A stretch of DNA of 9,965 nt from Nanobdellota archaeon (GTDB taxonomy: Archaea; Nanobdellota; Nanobdellia; Pacearchaeales; GW2011-AR1). Below, piece after piece: positions 1 through 5,720 of the stretch. How positions within the stretch are numbered: the first letter of the stretch is position 1; each line of letters begins with the position of its first letter. The stretch lies in the NCBI GenBank assembly GCA_018829425.1, contig JAHJUA010000052.1:1-9965 (forward strand), written 5' to 3'. Both the position numbers and the translations under genes were made by a program. A model generated the notes under the pieces. The model ran no database searches. It was not told where the DNA came from and was given only the letters and a program-made list of their open reading frames with translations.

Positions 1-13
1 TTGTGTTCGCCAT
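1..13 (-). CDS. Start of a divergent gene running off the window (only 4 codons visible)
   Basis: On the minus strand an ATG at 11-13 opens a frame beginning Met-Ala-Asn-Thr before the window ends. Nothing can be said about the product. It is called because a TATA-like octamer (TTATATAT on the minus strand, 34-41) sits exactly 20 bases in front of this ATG. Two plus-strand genes in this window (starts at 98 and 5721) have the same spacing. If real, it is a leaderless gene transcribed divergently from the small membrane-protein gene at 98. The call rests on the promoter geometry alone. Confidence 0.45.
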
Positions 14-33
14 AGAATTTTATTCTTTCTGAA

Positions 34-41
34 ATATATAA
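34..41 (-). promoter_or_regulatory. TATA-like box for the divergent gene at the window edge
   Basis: Minus-strand octamer TTATATAT, with 20 bases between it and the ATG at 11-13. This is the archaeal TATA-to-start distance expected when transcription begins at the start codon itself. Confidence 0.5.
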
Positions 42-69
42 CTCTTTCACTTTTCAATCACCGAAATTC

Positions 70-77
70 TTATAAAC
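70..77 (+). promoter_or_regulatory. TATA-like box, leaderless promoter of the 53-aa gene
   Basis: Octamer TTATAAAC lies 20 bases before the ATG at 98. Archaeal TFB/TBP promoters start roughly 25 bases from the TATA centre, so the transcript should begin at or within a base or two of the ATG, without a Shine-Dalgarno leader. Confidence 0.6.
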
Positions 78-97
78 AATCTTATCATCCAATTTTT

Positions 98-259
98 ATG
101 GGAATGCTTGGCGAAAGATTTTCGAAAATGGGTTACAACGCCCGAGAACAAGCTTACATTTATGGTGGAGCCGCAATTGGAGTGATAGCACCTCTTGTTG
201 CCACAAGGTTATTAGTCTCTACTGGAATTGAATCTAATTTTTCTTTTGTCCAAGTATAA
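98..259 (+). CDS. Small single-pass membrane protein, 53 aa, unknown function
   Basis: A 53-codon frame starts MGMLGERFSKMGY and ends at TAA 257-259. Residues ~1-18 are polar and slightly basic, and ~20-41 are a Gly/Ala/Ile/Leu/Val-rich stretch long enough for one membrane helix. The last ~12 residues are polar (TGIESNFSF). No known family is recognised. Support for it being real is the TATA-like box placed 20 bases before the ATG and the absence of any other gene in the space before the helicase. It is followed by the helicase after 30 bases, but the helicase has its own promoter box, so the two may be separately transcribed. An in-frame ATG at 104 is a possible alternative start. Confidence 0.55.
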   Translation: MGMLGERFSKMGYNAREQAYIYGGAAIGVIAPLVATRLLVSTGIESNFSFVQV

Positions 260-260
260 C

Positions 261-268
261 CTTAAAAG
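261..268 (+). promoter_or_regulatory. TATA-like box of the DEAD-box helicase gene
   Basis: Octamer CTTAAAAG, 21 bases before the ATG at 290. The identical octamer at identical spacing precedes the FKBP gene on the other strand (2021-2028). This implies a leaderless transcript. Confidence 0.6.
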
Positions 269-289
269 CGCTTCTAAATTAAGAATTCT

Positions 290-1549
290 ATGAAAACATT
301 TGAAGAACTTGGTTTGAGTCAGGATCTGCTGAAAGCTCTAGATGAAATGGAACTTACAGAACCAACAGAAATCCAAGAGAAAGTCATACCTCTCGCGATG
401 AAGGATCAAGATATAATCGGCGGAAGCGCAACTGGCTCAGGAAAAACTCTAGCTTTTGGAGCACCAATAATCGAAAAAACAAAACCAGGAGAAGGACTTC
501 AGGCAATTGTTCTAACTCCGACAAGGGAATTAGCAGAGCAAGTTTCAAGATCCCTAAAAGCCTTTTCTAGACACAGTACTCTAGAGGTTGTTACGGTTTA
601 CGGAGGAGTTCCAATTGAAGCCCAGATGAGAGCTCTTAGAAGAGCAGATATTGTCGTCGCCACGCCAGGAAGAGTTCTCGACCACATCTCAAGGAAGACA
701 ATAGACCTTTCAAAAATAAAAATTCTCGTTTTGGATGAAGCAGACAGAATGTTTGATATGGGATTCATCCACGATGTCACAGATATAATTGATCAGTGCC
801 CAAGGAAAAGACAAACACTTCTTTTTTCCGCCACCATATCCAGCGAAGTTGTTATGATTTCAAAAAAATACATGAAAGACCCTAAAGAAATATCTGCCGA
901 GCCAGAAGTTGATCCTTCAAAACTTAAACAAGTTTTTTATGACGTTCCTTCAAATCAGAAATTCTCGCTTCTTGTCCATCTTCTCGAACAAGAAAAGTCC
1001 GGATTCGTTATGATCTTCTGCAACACAAAAAGAAATGCGGATTTAATTTCAGGCAATCTAGAGAAATTTGGATTTAACTCTATGGCGCTCCACGGAAATC
1101 TCAACCAATCCCAAAGAAGTCGCGTTCTTGATCAGTTTCACAAGAGTGAAAAATTCATTTTAGTTTGCACAGATGTCGCCGCTCGAGGCTTAGACATCAA
1201 AGGGGTATCGCATGTTTACAACTACGAATTTCCAAAAACAAAAATAGAATATACTCATCGAATTGGAAGAACGGCACGAGCAGGAAAAGATGGAAAGGCA
1301 ATTACAATTTTATCTGATCGAGATTATGATTCTTTCAGGAAAGCAACAAGATACGATTCTGCCAAGATTGAAAATGTTCCTCTCCCAAGATTTGAACAGG
1401 TTTTTATAAAAATGAATGACCCTTCTCCAAGAGGGAGAGATTCTGGAAGAGGTCCAAGAAGATTTGGTGGCAGAGATTCACGCGACAACAGAAGAACAGG
1501 AAGATCTGACAGAAGTTCAGGTAATAGAAGAAGGCCTGCTAGAAGATAA
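290..1549 (+). CDS. DEAD-box ATP-dependent RNA helicase with Arg/Gly-rich tail
   Basis: A 419-residue superfamily 2 RNA helicase that unwinds short RNA duplexes using ATP, probably in ribosome assembly or cold-related RNA remodelling. The motif set is complete: Q-motif region around 4-29 (F4, with TEIQE at 26-30), motif I ATGSGKT 47-53, Ia PTREL 77-81, Ib TPGR 125-128, II DEAD 149-152, III SAT 180-182, IV around MIFCNTKR 241-248, V ARGLD 298-302, VI HRIGRTAR 323-330. Residues ~380-419 form a low-complexity Arg/Gly/Ser/Asp tail with 16 arginines in the last 39 positions, of the type that binds RNA nonspecifically. The start is fixed by the motif layout and by the TATA-like box 21 bases upstream. 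Its stop directly abuts the stop of the convergent FKBP gene. The exact cellular RNA target cannot be told from sequence. Confidence 0.95.
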   Translation: MKTFEELGLSQDLLKALDEMELTEPTEIQEKVIPLAMKDQDIIGGSATGSGKTLAFGAPIIEKTKPGEGLQAIVLTPTRELAEQVSRSLKAFSRHSTLEVVTVYGGVPIEAQMRALRRADIVVATPGRVLDHISRKTIDLSKIKILVLDEADRMFDMGFIHDVTDIIDQCPRKRQTLLFSATISSEVVMISKKYMKDPKEISAEPEVDPSKLKQVFYDVPSNQKFSLLVHLLEQEKSGFVMIFCNTKRNADLISGNLEKFGFNSMALHGNLNQSQRSRVLDQFHKSEKFILVCTDVAARGLDIKGVSHVYNYEFPKTKIEYTHRIGRTARAGKDGKAITILSDRDYDSFRKATRYDSAKIENVPLPRFEQVFIKMNDPSPRGRDSGRGPRRFGGRDSRDNRRTGRSDRSSGNRRRPARR

Positions 1550-1562
1550 TTATTTACTTTTT
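1550..1562 (+). terminator. Possible U-tract terminator for the helicase, inside the FKBP 3' end
   Basis: Immediately after the helicase stop the plus strand reads TTATTTACTTTTT. Archaeal intrinsic termination needs mainly a T-run on the coding strand, so this is a plausible stop site. It is encoded entirely within the last codons (Lys/Ser/Val) of the opposing FKBP gene. Confidence 0.35.
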
Positions 1563-1999
1563 ACGTCTGCAACTTCAACATTAAAGATAAGTTTCTTTCC
1601 TGCGAGCGGATGATTTAAGTCAATAATAATTGTGCTCTCTTTAACTTCATCAATCTTAACAGGGAAACTTTGACCTTCGGGAGATTGAACCATCAAGACC
1701 ATTCCTGCTTCTGGCTCACGACCTTCAGGACTTTTCGGAATTGAATCTTTCGGAATTTCTTTTTTCAAATCTTCTTTTCTTTCACCATAAGCTTTCTCAG
1801 CAGGAATTTCAAACTCTTTCTTCTCTCCTTTTTCCATACCCTTTACAGCTTCCTCAAATCCAGGAATAACTTGCCCCGCACCAACTTCAAACTCAAGCGG
1901 GTGAGAGTGCTCTCCATGCTTCGACGAATCAAAGACAGTTCCATCTTCAAGCTTCCCTTCATATTCAAGTTTGACCTTATCTCCTTCTTTGATAACCAT
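1550..1999 (-). CDS. FKBP-type peptidyl-prolyl cis-trans isomerase, SlyD-like
   Basis: A 149-residue cytosolic prolyl isomerase and folding chaperone of the archaeal short FKBP/SlyD group. The N-terminal part (~1-75) is the FKBP fold, with [12 protein letters not shown] (15-26), [13 protein letters not shown] (44-56) and the flap PAEKAYG (66-72). An insert-in-flap chaperone domain occupies about 77-122. The fold is closed by the family hallmark [17 protein letters not shown] (127-143). There is no signal peptide and no His-rich metal-binding tail like that of E. coli SlyD. The ATG at 1997-1999 is preceded by a CTTAAAAG box with 21 bases between, so the message is probably leaderless. It is convergent with the helicase with no base between the two stops. 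Confidence 0.95.
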   Translation of the reverse strand: MVIKEGDKVKLEYEGKLEDGTVFDSSKHGEHSHPLEFEVGAGQVIPGFEEAVKGMEKGEKKEFEIPAEKAYGERKEDLKKEIPKDSIPKSPEGREPEAGMVLMVQSPEGQSFPVKIDEVKESTIIIDLNHPLAGKKLIFNVEVADVKSK

Positions 2000-2020
2000 A
2001 AAATTTCCAGTTAAATAACC

Positions 2021-2028
2021 CTTTTAAG
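2021..2028 (-). promoter_or_regulatory. TATA-like box of the FKBP gene
   Basis: Minus-strand octamer CTTAAAAG, 21 bases from the ATG at 1999, is an exact copy in sequence and spacing of the helicase promoter box at 261-268. The predicted start of transcription coincides with the start codon. Confidence 0.6.
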
Positions 2029-2064
2029 TTTTTTGATTTTAAATTTCCACACCAACGACATGTT

Positions 2065-2072
2065 TTTATAAG
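2065..2072 (+). promoter_or_regulatory. TATA-like box before the MgtE pair
   Basis: TTTATAAG lies 25 bases before the chosen ATG at 2098, which would give a leader of only about 4 bases. A second AT-rich candidate, TTTTAAAT at 2037-2044, would instead give a leader of about 30 bases that includes the GGAGGT site. Confidence 0.45.
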
Positions 2073-2084
2073 ACAATCTCTTTT

Positions 2085-2090
2085 GGAGGT
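2085..2090 (+). promoter_or_regulatory. Shine-Dalgarno-like GGAGGT that sets the first MgtE start
   Basis: GGAGGT, complementary to the 3' end of 16S rRNA, is followed by 7 bases and then ATG 2098-2100. This spacing argues for ATG 2098 rather than the in-frame TTG at 2083, which overlaps the site itself. It is the clearest ribosome-binding site in a window dominated by leaderless starts. Confidence 0.6.
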
Positions 2091-2097
2091 AAGAGAG

Positions 2098-2640
2098 ATG
2101 ATATTTGATAAAAGTTTTAAGGAGATTTTCTCGGCACAGCTTTTTGCAATTGTCGGGGGAATTATAGCAGGAATTGTTCTGGCGACATATCGGGAGATGA
2201 TATTTCTTATTCCGGGAATGCTCATAGTAATTCCTGGCTTTATGGCGATGAGGGGAAATATAAGCGGAACTTTTGCTTCAAGAATTAGCTCTGGACTTTT
2301 TCTTGGCGTGATAGATCCTAATAAACCAGACCCCAAAATAATCAGAGGGAATTTAACTGGTTCTTTTATCCTTGCAATAGTTGTCTCCCTCGCTCTTGGA
2401 ATCATCGCTTCAATATTCAATTATATTATTATGGGCGTTTTTGTTTATCAAATTGTCCTCATTCCATTGTTTGCAGGAATACTCTCTAATTTTATTTTAA
2501 ATCCAATGACTCTCTTTGCAACAATGTATTTATTCAAGAAAGGTCATGACCCCAACAACATCATAGGACCAGTTGTGACAACTCTCGGGGACGTTACAAG
2601 TATAATTTCTCTACTGCTAGTCATAATTATAATAACCTAA
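2098..2640 (+). CDS. MgtE/SLC41-family divalent cation transporter, half-size subunit A
   Basis: A 180-residue integral membrane protein with about five hydrophobic segments. The signature is IPGFMAMRGNISGTFASRIS at ~45-64, which matches the membrane-domain motif of MgtE/SLC41 magnesium transporters (Pro...GN.G....SR). The cytosolic N and CBS domains of bacterial MgtE are absent, so this is the membrane domain only. A second, different half-domain gene starts one base after its stop, so the two products most likely form a heteromeric pore equivalent to the two-repeat eukaryotic SLC41 proteins. Mg2+ is the likeliest substrate, but Co2+ or another divalent ion is possible. The start ATG 2098 is chosen from GGAGGT at 2085-2090. 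Confidence 0.85.
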   Translation: MIFDKSFKEIFSAQLFAIVGGIIAGIVLATYREMIFLIPGMLIVIPGFMAMRGNISGTFASRISSGLFLGVIDPNKPDPKIIRGNLTGSFILAIVVSLALGIIASIFNYIIMGVFVYQIVLIPLFAGILSNFILNPMTLFATMYLFKKGHDPNNIIGPVVTTLGDVTSIISLLLVIIIIT

Positions 2641-2641
2641 A

Positions 2642-3343
2642 ATGAAAACAAGAGAAAACATAAGAAAATATCTTGAGAAAATTCGGAGCCTGAAGAGAGA
2701 AAAGCACCATCCTATTATTCATGAAGTCCACAAAAAGCACAACATTTCCCATCAGACTCTTCTTTACATAAAAGAATATGGAAAGCGCTCAAATGTTTCC
2801 GGGACAATCGTTAAAGAGAGCCTAAAAATACTTCTCCTTGCGTCGATTATCAGTTCTTTTGGAGGGTTCGCTCTTGATCGCATTGAGCTTCTGTTTCTTT
2901 CAATTTATCCTCTAGTCCTTCTCCTCCCTTCTCTAAATAATATGATTGGAAACTATGGGACAATAATCTCCTCAAGGTTTTCAACAATGCTTTATGAGGG
3001 AAAAGTTGAAAAAAAATGGTGGAAGGATTCTGAACTGAAGAAATTATTTTGTCAAATAATGATTATAACTCTGATGGGCGTTATCTTGAGTACTGGGATA
3101 GCATTTGCAATAACACATTTCTCCCAAGGATTATCTTTTGATATGGCCTTAAGAGTCTTTTTCATTGTCCTAATAGATGCCGCAATTCTAGCTAACATCC
3201 TCTTCTTCATCGCGGTCTTCGCAGGACTTTATCTTTACAAAAAACAGGAAGACCCAAACAACTTTCTCATCCCACTCACAACTTCAATTGCAGATTTTGC
3301 AAATATGGTGATCCTTGCAGTTCTAATCTTAGTTCTCTTTTAG
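2642..3343 (+). CDS. MgtE/SLC41-family divalent cation transporter, half-size subunit B
   Basis: A 233-residue partner of the preceding gene, separated from its stop by one base and therefore almost certainly co-transcribed. Residues 1-~58 are a basic, His-rich cytosolic extension (KHHPIIHEVHKKHNISHQ at 21-38). A membrane domain follows, with the motif LPSLNNMIGNYGTIISSRF around 95-113, the second-half version of the MgtE signature, and about five hydrophobic segments up to the C-terminus. Having one gene for each repeat suggests an obligate heterodimer. The His-rich N-terminal region might sense or bind cations, which is inference. No promoter is seen before this gene. Confidence 0.85.
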   Translation: MKTRENIRKYLEKIRSLKREKHHPIIHEVHKKHNISHQTLLYIKEYGKRSNVSGTIVKESLKILLLASIISSFGGFALDRIELLFLSIYPLVLLLPSLNNMIGNYGTIISSRFSTMLYEGKVEKKWWKDSELKKLFCQIMIITLMGVILSTGIAFAITHFSQGLSFDMALRVFFIVLIDAAILANILFFIAVFAGLYLYKKQEDPNNFLIPLTTSIADFANMVILAVLILVLF

Positions 3344-3366
3344 CAATGCTTGACTTTAACAAAACA

Positions 3367-3374
3367 TTTTTAAG
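3367..3374 (+). promoter_or_regulatory. TATA-like box upstream of the leader ORF and alkyltransferase
   Basis: TTTTTAAG lies 21 bases before the ATG at 3396, the same spacing as the helicase and FKBP promoters. It therefore points to transcription starting at the 17-codon ORF, about 53 bases before the alkyltransferase start. Confidence 0.5.
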
Positions 3375-3395
3375 ATTTGATACTGACAGAATACA

Positions 3396-3449
3396 ATGAC
3401 ATTCAATCTATCTCCCAGCTCTCAAACTTTTGAATTCAGAATGTCTTGA
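3396..3449 (+). CDS. 17-codon leader ORF overlapping the alkyltransferase start
   Basis: ATG 3396 to TGA 3447-3449 encodes MTFNLSPSSQTFEFRMS. The reading frame is short enough to be chance. However, its ATG sits at leaderless spacing from a TATA-like box, and its stop overlaps the ATG at 3449 by one base (TGATG). That arrangement usually couples termination of one frame to initiation of the next. It could be a regulatory upstream ORF for the DNA-repair gene. The peptide itself resembles nothing recognised. Confidence 0.35.
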   Translation: MTFNLSPSSQTFEFRMS

Positions 3450-3838
3450 TGAAGGTTGTGAATGGTGTGAGAGATTTTAATTACAAGATGCTTAAAATGA
3501 AATCAAAAAACTTTAACGAGCGTTGCTATTCTTTGCTAATAAAAGTCCCAAAAGGGAAAGTTACGACTTACAAATTTCTGGCAGAAGCGTTAGGAACAAA
3601 AGCATACAGGGCCGTTGGAAATGCGATGAATAAAAATCCTTATGGCGCTTGGGGGAGGGCGGGAGGTTCCCCTCTAAAGTCGGAACTTGTTTCCTGTCAT
3701 CGCGTCGTCTGTTCAGATGGAAAAGTCGGCGGCTTTGCTGCAGGAACTCCTGCAAAAATAAAGTTACTTAAATCAGAAGGCATTGAAGTCCTAAACGGAG
3801 AAATTAATCTTAAAGAATATCTTTTCAAATTTAATTAA
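3449..3838 (+). CDS. ogt: Methylated-DNA-protein cysteine methyltransferase (O6-alkylguanine-DNA alkyltransferase)
   Basis: A suicide DNA-repair protein that moves an alkyl group from O6-alkylguanine to its own cysteine. The 129 residues contain only the C-terminal DNA-binding and catalytic domain: VPKGKVTTYKFLAEALGT (33-50), arginine-finger region AYRAVGNAMNKNP (52-64) and active-site motif SCHRVV (82-87) with nucleophile Cys83. SDGKVGGFAAGTPAKIKLLKSEG (89-111) forms the active-site loop and final helix. Two oddities stand out. The usual PCHR proline is a serine, and about 12 extra residues (WGRAGGSPLKSE region, ~68-79) lie between NP and the active site, encoded by an unusually G-rich patch. 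Retention of Cys83 argues against an alkyltransferase-like (ATL) protein, which has Trp or Ala there. The start is uncertain: 3449 is coupled to the leader ORF, while ATGs at 3488 and 3497 would fit the usual family length better. Confidence 0.85.
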   Translation: MKVVNGVRDFNYKMLKMKSKNFNERCYSLLIKVPKGKVTTYKFLAEALGTKAYRAVGNAMNKNPYGAWGRAGGSPLKSELVSCHRVVCSDGKVGGFAAGTPAKIKLLKSEGIEVLNGEINLKEYLFKFN

Positions 3839-3839
3839 A

Positions 3840-4004
3840 ATGTCAAAGAAAAAAAGAAAACCAAATTATAAAGTTGTTTTCAATTCCATTGTTGCATTAG
3901 GATTTCTCGCTCTCGCATTCCTTCGTTCAAATTGGCTTTACATAATTCCTTCAGTTATACTTATGATTATTAATCAAAGAGAACTAATGCGGCCTAGAGA
4001 TTAG
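3840..4004 (+). CDS. Small membrane protein, 54 aa, unknown function
   Basis: ATG 3840 to TAG 4002-4004 encodes a 54-residue protein. It has a Lys/Arg-rich N-terminus (MSKKKRKPNYK), then two hydrophobic stretches (about 12-28 and 32-44) and a charged end (NQRELMRPRD). This is a typical two-helix small membrane protein with a positive-inside N-terminus. It begins one base after the alkyltransferase stop, so it is probably translated from the same message. Its final bases overlap the stop of the convergent CstA gene by 4 bases. The family is not recognised, and a functional link to DNA repair is not implied by the sequence. Confidence 0.6.
   Translation: MSKKKRKPNYKVVFNSIVALGFLALAFLRSNWLYIIPSVILMIINQRELMRPRD
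3845..3860 (-). terminator. Possible U-tract terminator for the CstA gene
   Basis: The minus strand here reads TTTTCTTTTTTTCTTT, about 140 bases beyond the CstA stop. It is the strongest T-run downstream of that gene and is the antisense of the poly-Lys N-terminus of the 54-aa gene. The position is plausible but unproven. Confidence 0.3.
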
Positions 4005-5626
4005 ACTTTCCCTTTTATCAAAGAACCAAAACCTTCTTTCGCAACGAAAAGACCCAATACAAACATTATCATGGAGATTGCTACAAGAGCATAATTCCCT
4101 TCTCCAAGATATCCTCCTGCTCTGAATGTCAAATAGAGAAGAGCAGAGAGAGTTGTCACGAGGACAAACAATGCAGGAATCAGAATGAATTTCACTTTTA
4201 TTTTTCTCGACACAAAGTATGATGAAACGCTGATCATTGTTATGGAAGCTATAAGTTGGTTAGATGTTCCGAAGAGTCTCCAAAGAGTCTCGTAACTATT
4301 TGTAATTGCAAGCAGCCATGCAGGAATGAGAGTTATAATTGTCGTGACAAATTTATTTTTCAATTTAGGGGCAAGATTTTCAGAAATTATAAATCTCCCC
4401 AAACGAGTAGAAGTATCGACGGAAGTAAGTATGAACTGATTAACCATGAATGCCCCCAAGAGACCCGCTACTCCAACTGTTAGAAATGGAATGACATTCC
4501 CGACGATGTTTCCAAATCCAGTTGAGAAAAGCACAATCCATCCTTTCTCTAATGTGGTTTGGAAGGTCCCTTCTCCAACACCCCAACCCAATCCAGAAAT
4601 CGCAACAATGGTTACAAGAATTGCAAGTAGTCCTTCAAGAAGCATTCCCCCATAACCAATTGTCTTCCCGTGACTTTCTTTTGAAAGTTGTTTGCTTGTT
4701 GTTCCCGAAGAGACAAGCCCGTGGAAACCAGATATCGCTCCGCAAGCAACAGTTATGAATAAAATTGGCCAAAGGGGAAATATGCCTCCTGCAATATAAA
4801 TTGGAGCGTTAATTGCTGGCCTTGCAATAAGAATCGCGATAAACCCAAGGACAAGGATTATTGCCATTTGTATTGCGCTGAGATAATCTCTCGGTCTTAA
4901 GAGAATCCATACTGGCGTGACTGAAGCGAGGAACGCGTAACCAAAAATAATTGTAATCCAGAGATTTTTCAAAAGTGCAGGATTGTCAATGCCGAAATTT
5001 ACTGGAACTTGGTGCCCGATCCAAACGGAGAAGAAAATTAAAATTATTGATATGATGCTTGCGTATTTATAATTCCATTTGTATTTTTGGACTCCCAATC
5101 CAAGAACAACGGCAATAAAAGTTATAGTTAATAATGGAATTACCAAATCTGGCTTTTCAACAATGCTATCTGCGGCGGAAACGCTGAAGACTGTTATTAC
5201 CAAAACAAGAGTGAGCCAAATCATCAATCCGAAAACCCATCCTGCTCTTGAACTAAGATATTTCTTCGCTATAACTGAAACACTCTTTCCCTTGTTTCTT
5301 ACTGAAGCCATAAGTGAAGTGTAATCGTGCGTAGCTCCAATTAAAACAGCGCCGAGAAGAATCCATGCAACAACCGGGCCCCACCCAAAATAAAGCACTG
5401 CAAGAATCGGCCCAATTATTGGTCCCGCTCCCGCAATAGAAGCAAAATGATGGCCAACTAAAAATGGTTCCGACGCCGGAGAATAATCTGCATCTTCCTT
5501 ATGAGTAATTGCTGGTGTTTTATTTCTATCGTTAATCTTTAATCTCTTTTCTATAAATTTGCCGTAAAATCTGTATCCTAAAAAAAACCATGCCAATGCT
5601 ATAATAAGAATCCATGCTGAGCTCAT
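4001..5626 (-). CDS. cstA: CstA-family transporter (carbon starvation protein; peptide/pyruvate uptake)
   Basis: A 541-residue polytopic membrane protein whose hydrophobic segments cover nearly the whole length. The diagnostic block is in the N-terminal third: SPASEPFLVGHHFASIAGAGP at 49-69, followed by IIGPILAVLYFGWGP, and IGATHDY near 96-102. Characterised relatives are E. coli CstA and BtsT (YjiY), which import peptides and/or pyruvate, and shorter archaeal members of about this length are known. Later conserved segments include SGFHGLVSSGTTSKQL and GAFMVNQFILTSVDTSTRLGR (the latter ~392-412). The ATG at 5624-5626 has a Shine-Dalgarno-like GGTGA 4 bases upstream and a TATA-like box further out, so unlike its neighbours it carries a short leader. 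In a small, probably biosynthesis-poor archaeon this would be a route for scavenged peptides or organic acids. The substrate cannot be assigned from sequence. Confidence 0.92.
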   Translation of the reverse strand: MSSAWILIIALAWFFLGYRFYGKFIEKRLKINDRNKTPAITHKEDADYSPASEPFLVGHHFASIAGAGPIIGPILAVLYFGWGPVVAWILLGAVLIGATHDYTSLMASVRNKGKSVSVIAKKYLSSRAGWVFGLMIWLTLVLVITVFSVSAADSIVEKPDLVIPLLTITFIAVVLGLGVQKYKWNYKYASIISIILIFFSVWIGHQVPVNFGIDNPALLKNLWITIIFGYAFLASVTPVWILLRPRDYLSAIQMAIILVLGFIAILIARPAINAPIYIAGGIFPLWPILFITVACGAISGFHGLVSSGTTSKQLSKESHGKTIGYGGMLLEGLLAILVTIVAISGLGWGVGEGTFQTTLEKGWIVLFSTGFGNIVGNVIPFLTVGVAGLLGAFMVNQFILTSVDTSTRLGRFIISENLAPKLKNKFVTTIITLIPAWLLAITNSYETLWRLFGTSNQLIASITMISVSSYFVSRKIKVKFILIPALFVLVTTLSALLYLTFRAGGYLGEGNYALVAISMIMFVLGLFVAKEGFGSLIKGKV

Positions 5627-5630
5627 TTAA

Positions 5631-5635
5631 TCACC
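5631..5635 (-). promoter_or_regulatory. Shine-Dalgarno-like GGTGA before CstA
   Basis: The minus strand reads GGTGA, then 4 bases, then ATG. It falls within the ~11-base leader predicted from the TATA-like box at 5659-5666, so promoter and ribosome site are mutually consistent. Confidence 0.5.
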
Positions 5636-5658
5636 TTTTTGATATTAAGAAAAACCTG

Positions 5659-5666
5659 TATAAAAA
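5659..5666 (-). promoter_or_regulatory. TATA-like box of the CstA gene
   Basis: Minus-strand TTTTTATA, 32 bases before the ATG at 5626. It lies back to back with the plus-strand box at 5693-5700, forming a compact divergent promoter region with the recombinase-like gene. Confidence 0.55.
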
Positions 5667-5692
5667 TCTATCTCGTTAAAAGGGAGCCAATT

Positions 5693-5700
5693 TTATAAAG
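5693..5700 (+). promoter_or_regulatory. TATA-like box of the recombinase-like gene
   Basis: TTATAAAG followed by exactly 20 bases and ATG 5721. This decides the start: the upstream in-frame GTG at 5700 would lie inside the promoter. Confidence 0.65.
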
Positions 5701-5720
5701 TGAATTATCTTCTCGTGCAT

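Noticed and set aside
1416..1613. 65-codon plus-strand frame overlapping the helicase C-terminus
   Set aside because: It is a second frame through the low-complexity Arg/Gly codons and runs across the stop into the FKBP gene; its Glu-rich product is an artefact of repetitive codons.
2083..2097. TTG start for the first MgtE gene five codons upstream of ATG 2098
   Set aside because: The TTG overlaps the GGAGGT ribosome-binding site, which is correctly spaced for ATG 2098.
1977..2420. 147-codon minus-strand open frame across the FKBP promoter and first MgtE gene
   Set aside because: It lies antisense to a clear MgtE coding region, spans two promoters, and its translation shows no coherent domain; it is a shadow frame.
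4256..5324. Several plus-strand frames of 69-81 codons inside CstA
   Set aside because: All are antisense to the uninterrupted 541-residue CstA frame and lack promoters or recognisable motifs.
5700..5720. GTG start for the recombinase-like gene seven codons upstream
   Set aside because: It lies at the TATA-like box, and the promoter spacing and the zinc-ribbon beginning at MDCEKCG both favour ATG 5721.
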